Positions 1 to 3,421 of a DNA stretch of 6,261 bases are shown here, piece by piece. A model generated the notes under the pieces. It saw only the letters and a list, made by a program, of their open reading frames with translations. It was not told the origin of the DNA and searched no databases. The first letter of the stretch is position 1, and the number at the start of each line of letters is the position of its first letter. The stretch spans positions 1 through 6,261 of the forward strand of contig PUMX01000234.1 of NCBI GenBank assembly GCA_003552485.1, given 5' to 3'. This DNA is from Candidatus Hydrogenedentota bacterium. GTDB taxonomy: Bacteria > Hydrogenedentota > Hydrogenedentia > Hydrogenedentales > SLHB01. A program made the translations under genes and the position numbers.

Positions 1-461
1 ATCGACACAATAATGTTGCCATGGCTGAGGCGTTTCACCTCGCCAGTTACCAATTCTCCCTGACGCTGATGGAATTCGTCAAATACTTGATCCCGCTCGG
101 CGTCTTTCAGTTTCTGGATGATGACCTGCCGGGCGGTCTGAGCGGCGATGCGTCCAAAATCCTTGGGATGGGTCGGCACCTTAAGACGAGCGCCAACAGT
201 CGCTTCAGGATTCAGATCCTTGGCGTCAGCCAATAGAATATCACGCGCAGGATCCTTGATTTCCTCAACGACCGTGCGAATTTCGAAAACCTTGAACTCA
301 AGGGTCTTGGGATCCACATCGACGGTGACGTTGGCGCCCAAGGGGAGGCTCTTTTTCGCGGCGCTCTCTATGGCGCTCCGAACGGCTTCCAAAAGCGTGT
401 CCCGGTCGATGCTCTTTTCGGCCTGAAGCTGTTGCAGGACCACCCGCAAATTCACGTCCAC
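1..461 (-). CDS. nusA: Transcription termination/antitermination factor NusA, N-terminal part (cut by window edge)
   Basis: NusA binds RNA polymerase and modulates pausing, intrinsic termination and antitermination in the cytoplasm. Read on the minus strand, 153 codons are visible. Residues about 1-125 match the N-terminal RNA-polymerase-binding domain: a start of the type NLRVVLQQLQAEKSID, then AVRSAIESAAKK, then the hallmark stretch FGRIAAQTARQVIIQKLKDA followed by ER. The S1 RNA-binding domain begins near GELVTGEVKRLSHGNIIVS, and the window ends there, so the rest of S1 and the KH domains are missing. Two GTG starts compete. GTG at 459-461 has a GAGGAG ribosome site (468-473) at 6-base spacing and is chosen. 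GTG at 453-455 gives the usual NusA N-terminus but has poorer spacing. The frame is also open further upstream to a GTG at 522-524. It lies 145 bases downstream of rimP in the same direction, presumably one operon. Identification is very secure; only the start is uncertain. Confidence 0.95.
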   Translation of the reverse strand, partial: MDVNLRVVLQQLQAEKSIDRDTLLEAVRSAIESAAKKSLPLGANVTVDVDPKTLEFKVFEIRTVVEEIKDPARDILLADAKDLNPEATVGARLKVPTHPKDFGRIAAQTARQVIIQKLKDAERDQVFDEFHQRQGELVTGEVKRLSHGNIIVS

Positions 462-606
462 CTTAGGCTCCTCAAATGGGTCTATTGGCCGGATACCCCG
501 GGATTGCGTCTTGGGTGGTCCCACCTTATCCTTCGTGTGTCCTACCCTTTACACGGCTGCATTTCTCCGGAGGTTCCTGCCGTTTACCCGGTTACCCAAC
601 CTGCTT
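462..606 (-). other. rimP-nusA intergenic spacer
   Basis: The spacer is 145 bases between the rimP stop and the chosen nusA start, longer than the near-zero gap common in this operon. Read on the minus strand it holds a short imperfect direct repeat (GGGTAAC then GGGTAAAC, about 585-600). It also holds an open frame in phase with nusA from a TAA near 549 onwards, with a GTG at 522-524 preceded by GAAGGA (529-534). No terminator is visible, so cotranscription is expected. Confidence 0.5.
468..473 (-). promoter_or_regulatory. Ribosome binding site of nusA
   Basis: On the minus strand this reads GAGGAG, six bases before the GTG at 459-461. It favours that codon over the in-frame GTG two codons later, where the distance would be 12 bases. 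Confidence 0.6.
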
Positions 607-1062
607 TCAACGGTCCAGGTTGGCCTTGTGCAGATTCTCGATGTGTATACTGTACGTGGCGCCGTCACATTCGATAACGATTAACCCGTCGTGAAACCCG
701 CGTAGCGAACCCGTGAATCGCTTACGTCCCTCGACGGGCGCGTAAGTTTTCAGTTTGACGCGTTCGCCTGTGAAACGCGCAAAATCCTCGGGTTTGCGGA
801 CCGGGCGATCAAAACCGGGCGACGACACCTCGAGGACATAGCTGCCCTCGACGGCCCGTTCCGTGTCAAGCAGCGGGCTTAGCATCTGAGACGCCGCTTG
901 ACAATGGTCCAGCGTAATGCCGCCGGGGTGGTCAATAAACACCCGGAGCGACCATCTGCCGCCTTGTTGGACGTACTCGACTTCCACGAGCTCGAAGCCT
1001 TGCTCGCGCAGGTGAGGCTCGATAAGCCCCCAAACACTATTGGCTACGTCCCGGCCGTTCAC
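607..1062 (-). CDS. rimP: Ribosome maturation factor RimP
   Basis: RimP is a cytoplasmic assembly factor for the 30S ribosomal subunit. The protein is about 151 residues, the normal family length. The N-terminal domain carries LIEPHLREQGFELVEVEY and a strand WSLRVFID. The signature segment is YVLEVSSPGFDRPVRKPEDF followed by ARFTGERVKLKT, and the C-terminal SH3-like domain contains GRKRFTGSLRGF. Two starts are possible. TTG at 1066-1068 directly abuts the only Shine-Dalgarno-like sequence, too close to work. GTG at 1060-1062 has GAGG (1069-1072) at 6-base spacing and is chosen; it removes only two residues. It lies directly upstream of nusA, the standard rimP-nusA order. A strong terminator hairpin sits just upstream (1087-1115), so expression may be set by readthrough of that hairpin. 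Confidence 0.95.
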   Translation of the reverse strand: MNGRDVANSVWGLIEPHLREQGFELVEVEYVQQGGRWSLRVFIDHPGGITLDHCQAASQMLSPLLDTERAVEGSYVLEVSSPGFDRPVRKPEDFARFTGERVKLKTYAPVEGRKRFTGSLRGFHDGLIVIECDGATYSIHIENLHKANLDR

Positions 1063-1068
1063 TGGCAA

Positions 1069-1072
1069 CCTC
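1069..1072 (-). promoter_or_regulatory. Ribosome binding site of rimP
   Basis: GAGG on the minus strand, six bases from the GTG at 1060-1062 and with no gap to the TTG at 1066-1068. It therefore decides for the GTG start. It directly adjoins the palindrome at 1073-1086. Confidence 0.55.
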
Positions 1073-1086
1073 GATTACAGGTAATC
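1073..1086 (-). repeat. Short palindrome between leader terminator and rimP ribosome site
   Basis: GATTAC and GTAATC flank a 2-base centre, giving a perfect 6+6 inverted repeat squeezed between the terminator's T-run and the GAGG of rimP. It could be an operator, or as RNA a small hairpin (5 bp with a 4-base loop) beside the ribosome site. At this length chance cannot be excluded. Confidence 0.35.
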
Positions 1087-1115
1087 AAAAAAGAGTGGGT
1101 TTTCACCCACTCTTT
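1087..1115 (-). terminator. Intrinsic terminator (possible attenuator) in the rimP-nusA leader
   Basis: On the minus strand there is a perfect 11-bp stem (arms 1105-1115 and 1090-1100; AAAGAGTGGGT pairs with ACCCACTCTTT). It closes a GAAA loop, a GNRA-type tetraloop that stabilises RNA hairpins. The stem runs into three further Ts (1089-1087), so the transcript would end in six Us. On the plus strand the hairpin is followed by CCCAAAA, not a T-run, so it works toward rimP. It ends about 25 bases before the rimP start, and no minus-strand gene lies upstream for more than 700 bases. It is therefore either a leader attenuator or the end of an unrecognised small RNA. Confidence 0.75.
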
Positions 1116-1142
1116 CCCAAAACACACAAGCTTAAAATGAAG

Positions 1143-1170
1143 ATTAACATATATCACTAGATGTCTTCAA
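1143..1170 (-). promoter_or_regulatory. Candidate sigma-70-type promoter for rimP-nusA
   Basis: On the minus strand TTGAAG (1165-1170) is separated by 16 bases from GTTAAT (1143-1148), in the most A+T-rich part of this intergenic region. Each hexamer matches the consensus in four of six positions. A start near 1135 would give a leader of about 75 bases that includes the 1087-1115 hairpin. This is a weak pattern match only. Confidence 0.25.
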
Positions 1171-1257
1171 GAGGAATTGCAGCCTGTTGAACCCCCGGTT
1201 AAGGGCATGCCTGTCCCTGTAAGAGCCTGTCGCGGGCCGTCATAGCTCGCCGATCCA

Positions 1258-1278
1258 TTCACTCACCGGTTGAGTGAA
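1258..1278. repeat. 8-bp perfect inverted repeat
   Basis: TTCACTCA (1258-1265) and TGAGTGAA (1271-1278) flank a 5-base centre. As RNA it forms a hairpin on either strand; as DNA it could be an operator. No T-run follows on the plus strand or on the minus strand, so it is not an ordinary terminator. Confidence 0.5.
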
Positions 1279-1341
1279 CCCACGGCGTCGGCATCCTGTC
1301 GGCACGGCATGGTTCGCATGGAAGGCGGCGCCCCGATGCCG

Positions 1342-1424
1342 GCCCCTTCTGCTTGGACTGGCCGACCGCGCCAGGAAGCGCGCGGAAGGGGCTTTTCAAT
1401 GAATCTTTGCAAAAGCTGAAGGGG
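1342..1424. repeat. Nested and competing inverted repeats
   Basis: GCCCCTTC (1342-1349) is complementary to GAAGGGGC (1385-1392), and CGCGC (1367-1371) to GCGCG (1380-1384) inside it. TTTT follows at 1393-1396 on the plus strand. The GC of the right arm also belongs to GCTTTT (1391-1396), which pairs with AAAAGC (1411-1416). CCCCTTC can instead pair with GAAGGGG at 1418-1424. These pairings exclude one another, as in RNA switches, but part may be chance in G+C-rich sequence. Confidence 0.4.
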
Positions 1425-1584
1425 GTCGCGCTGAATTTGAAATGCACGACGCTGCCCCGTACGCTTGTTGTTAGTGAATTCTGTGAACGTTCCGGCGCGG
1501 CCCATAAACTGTTCGCTGAGGCGTACGGAATTCTATAGCGTACTAAGCGGATTGGGTGCGAAGTACAGCGCGAGGAGAGTGATT

Positions 1585-1845
1585 ATGGCCGTAGAAGTGC
1601 AGAAGATCGATGAGAATACGTTTAGCGTAACGGTGAGCGGCGCAAGGACCACCAAACACAAAGTGACGGTGTCGGACGAGTACCATCAAAAGCTCACCGG
1701 CGGGCGAGAAAGCAAGGAGAAATTGGTCAAGAGATCGTTCGACTTTCTGTTAGAGCGTGAACCCAATACCAGCATTCTTGGCGCTTTCGACCTGCCCGTC
1801 ATTGGCCGCTACTTTCCAGAGTACGAGAACACCATCCGGGCGTAG
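1585..1845 (+). CDS. Small conserved-type hypothetical protein (86 residues)
   Basis: The function is unknown. The protein is short, soluble and without a signal peptide or membrane segment. Residues 1-30 look like a beta hairpin (VEVQKIDENTFSVTVSG, then TKHKVTVSDEY). Residues 31-60 are a charged helical stretch (HQKLTGGRESKEKLVKRSFD followed by FLLERE). The C-terminus SILGAFDLPVIGRYFPEYE has the shape of a conserved tail motif that I recall from small hypothetical proteins of several bacterial phyla. That is memory, not a search. The ATG at 1585 has GAGGAG (1572-1577) at 7-base spacing. The frame is open further upstream to 1465, but no comparable ribosome site is there. It faces the minus-strand gene at 1885 across a 39-base gap. 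A possible promoter (TATAGC near 1534) is weak. Confidence 0.85.
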   Translation: MAVEVQKIDENTFSVTVSGARTTKHKVTVSDEYHQKLTGGRESKEKLVKRSFDFLLEREPNTSILGAFDLPVIGRYFPEYENTIRA

Positions 1846-1884
1846 CTCGGGCAAGCCGCGCGTCTGTTATCCGCCAATCGGGCG

Positions 1885-2385
1885 TCAGTTGATCCGGGTC
1901 ATGCTCACACCGCTGAAATATAGGTCTTCGCCACGGACGTCGATGGTTTCTTCGGACCAACCCATCTGCGTGCGCAAACGCAAATCCATTTGAGGGCCAT
2001 TGACCTCATAGCTGCCCTCGGCGGACGTCAGCGTTTTCATCCACATGGGCATGGGATTCTCGCCGTCTTCCTCGTCCCGCCCCATTTCCATGCGTACCTG
2101 TCCTGGCGCCGTGAAGTGAAATTCAATGTGCTGGATGTTCTCCATGGCTTGCAGCTCTTCGTCGGGGTGTTGGGAAAAATCCAGCCGCCACGCCGTGCCG
2201 GCCAAGCGTTGCGCGTCCCATAGTGGCGGTGCTTCTTCGGGACTGGGAATGCTTGGCTCCTCTGGCGCAACGGCTTCCTCGGCCGGCTCAGCCGCTGGCT
2301 CGTTATCACGCAACGCGGAAATCAACGGAGGAACAATCAGCACGAGAGCAAACAGTATCGCGACTCCTGCAAGGATTTTTGACAT
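1885..2385 (-). CDS. Membrane-anchored exported hypothetical protein with a beta-rich domain
   Basis: The protein has 166 residues and no named family that I recognise. Residues about 4-25 (ILAGVAILFALVLIVPPLIS) form one hydrophobic helix, a signal anchor or uncleaved signal. Residues about 28-57 are a Pro/Glu/Ala-rich linker (EPAAEPAEEAVAPEEPSIPS). Residues about 58-166 form a soluble domain starting LAGTAWRLDF, then HIEFHFTAPGQVRMEMG, GSYEVNGPQMDLRLR and a final strand LYFSGVSMTR. The order 'GTxW, strand, x-F-x-x-x-G-x-v, G-x-Y-x-v, strand' resembles lipocalin-like beta-barrel domains; this is an inference from pattern alone. The outer domain is likely periplasmic or extracytoplasmic. The ATG is preceded by AAGGTGG (2393-2399) at 7-base spacing. 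A possible -10 GATAAT lies at 2450-2455, without a clear -35. It is transcribed toward the 1585-1845 gene. Confidence 0.85.
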   Translation of the reverse strand: MSKILAGVAILFALVLIVPPLISALRDNEPAAEPAEEAVAPEEPSIPSPEEAPPLWDAQRLAGTAWRLDFSQHPDEELQAMENIQHIEFHFTAPGQVRMEMGRDEEDGENPMPMWMKTLTSAEGSYEVNGPQMDLRLRTQMGWSEETIDVRGEDLYFSGVSMTRIN

Positions 2386-2826
2386 GGTTCAGCCACCTTA
2401 GTGGTAGGTACGCTTCTTGTTTAGTGAATTGGTCGCCCTTGGTTGAACAATTATCTGACTAATCAAATTCCGGTAGAGGTTGGTGACGAGAGTTTTCCGC
2501 TTGATGGTGTACTCAAAGAAAATTCCGGATTTCTGTTGGTTATCAGCACGCCGTCATAGCAAAAACGAGGTAACTGGGCAACGCTATTCCGCGTAGTATG
2601 CCGCTCCCCATGTGGAAGCTCTTGGTTTGCCTTAGCAGCCAGGTGGTTCTGTTTGTTCAATCTACGGCTTACCCGGATTGGGGCGCAAAAGCACTTGACT
2701 ACCTAGCGCCAAGCGTGCAAACTATGCGCACATCTCCCCAAGAGGGGATTGAAAGGCATGGGGCATTGCATCGAGCAACCTGTGAAGCCGTAGAGATATT
2801 CGGATGACGGATTGGAGGGAGAAACA
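2386..2826. other. Intergenic region between divergent genes, no gene recognised
   Basis: The 441 bases between two divergently transcribed genes should hold both promoters. The stretch 2440-2580 is visibly richer in A+T than its surroundings. AAATTCCGG occurs twice (2465-2473 and 2520-2528). An open frame at 2598-2807 on the plus strand begins with a signal-like hydrophobic run, but it has no ribosome site and resembles nothing I know. CCCC-aaga-GGGG near 2737-2748 is a minor hairpin. Confidence 0.5.
2695..2723 (+). promoter_or_regulatory. Candidate promoter for the DUF4870 gene
   Basis: TTGACT (2695-2700) matches the -35 consensus in five of six positions. A spacer of 17 bases leads to CAAACT (2718-2723), a poor -10 match (three of six). 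The start would lie about 95 bases before the gene. Only the -35 is persuasive. Confidence 0.25.
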
Positions 2827-3234
2827 ATGACTGAACACCCTGGCATGGAAATGGCGCCGGAGGAACAGAATCTTGAAGCGCCGAATAAAGACGCGAAGAT
2901 GTGGGCGATGATCTGTCACTTAGCGGCGTTCGCGTTTATCACGTGCATCCCGTTTGCGAATCTGATTGGCCCGCTGATCATTTGGCTGATCAAGCGTCGA
3001 GACCATCCGTTCATCGACGACCAAGGCAAAGAGTCGGTGAACTTCCAAATTAGTGTGACAATCGTGGCTGTAGCCTTAGGAATCCTTGGCTTCATCCCCG
3101 TTGTGGGGTTGATCACCATTCCGGTTAGCCTGCTTCTAATCGTCGCCGTCATTGTCTTGGTGATCATGGGCGCCGTGGCCGCGAATCGCGGTGAGCTGTA
3201 CCGTTATCCCGTGAACCTGCGCCTTCTGAAGTAA
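2827..3234 (+). CDS. DUF4870 domain-containing integral membrane protein
   Basis: The protein has 135 residues and the family motifs in order. These are W-A-M-I-C-H-L (26-32); a helix pair ending GPLIIWLIKRRDHPFIDDQG (48-67) and running on into KESVNFQI; a long hydrophobic region (about 75-118); and a C-terminal box ANRGELYRYPVNLRLLK. Residues 1-22 are polar and acidic. The pattern fits the DUF4870 (Tic20-like fold) family, with about four membrane-embedded segments in the inner membrane. The role of the family is not established. The ATG at 2827 is chosen because GGAGG (2814-2818) lies 8 bases before it. A TTG at 2812 in the same frame would overlap that ribosome site. The gene stands alone: divergent from the gene at 1885-2385 and followed by a strong hairpin at 3272-3315, so it is likely monocistronic. 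Confidence 0.9.
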   Translation: MTEHPGMEMAPEEQNLEAPNKDAKMWAMICHLAAFAFITCIPFANLIGPLIIWLIKRRDHPFIDDQGKESVNFQISVTIVAVALGILGFIPVVGLITIPVSLLLIVAVIVLVIMGAVAANRGELYRYPVNLRLLK

Positions 3235-3271
3235 CCCTGCGGCCGCTCAGACATAGCCAGACACATCAAGG

Positions 3272-3315
3272 GGAGATCGCCCCCGCCTCGGAGAGTAGAG
3301 GCGGGGGCGATCTCC
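3272..3315 (+). terminator. Very stable 18-bp hairpin, likely terminator of the DUF4870 gene
   Basis: Perfectly complementary 18-base arms (3272-3289 and 3298-3315; GGAGATCGCCCCCGCCTC is the left arm) enclose an 8-base loop. It starts 38 bases after the DUF4870 stop. The following bases (TCTATGCTTTGTTT) are only loosely T-rich, so it is an atypical intrinsic terminator. It could instead act as a 3'-end stabiliser, a transcription barrier or a protein site. Confidence 0.65.
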
Positions 3316-3421
3316 TCTATGCTTTGTTTGGAGAGGCGTTGAACGCATGGTAGACTAATGCGCCCCTAAATGTTGGAGCATTGCACAGTTATCAAATCAT
3401 ATCTGGGGAGTTTCGCGGTCA

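Larger units (their letters stand above)
1116..1584. other. Long non-coding intergenic region between divergent genes, with inverted repeats
   Basis: No convincing gene is seen on either strand. Short open frames exist (for example 1263-1505 minus and 1353-1538 plus), but they overlap each other, lack good ribosome sites and show no recognisable family. The centre (about 1320-1430) is G+C-rich and full of complementary segments, while 1121-1165 is A+T-rich. I looked for tRNA T-arm patterns and for tmRNA, RNase P and signal recognition particle RNA core motifs and saw none. A structured leader or small RNA remains possible. Confidence 0.5.

Noticed and set aside
1171..1200. Minus-strand GGGGGTTCAACAGGC, resembling a tRNA T-arm
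   Set aside because: The downstream pairing strand is missing and no acceptor stem or anticodon arm can be drawn.
1342..1396. Inverted repeat followed by TTTT on the plus strand, considered as a terminator
   Set aside because: No plus-strand gene lies upstream, the loop is large and only four Ts follow; reported as a structured repeat instead.
1263..1505. Minus-strand 80-codon open frame in the rimP upstream region
   Set aside because: It overlaps an equally long plus-strand frame, has no good ribosome site, and looks like G+C-rich non-coding translation.
1353..1538. Plus-strand 61-codon open frame starting at TTG
   Set aside because: The start is a rare codon inside the inverted-repeat region, without a ribosome site or recognisable motif.
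2598..2807. Plus-strand 69-codon open frame with a hydrophobic, signal-like N-terminus just before the DUF4870 gene
   Set aside because: No ribosome site precedes its ATG, the composition is unremarkable and the sequence fits no family I know.
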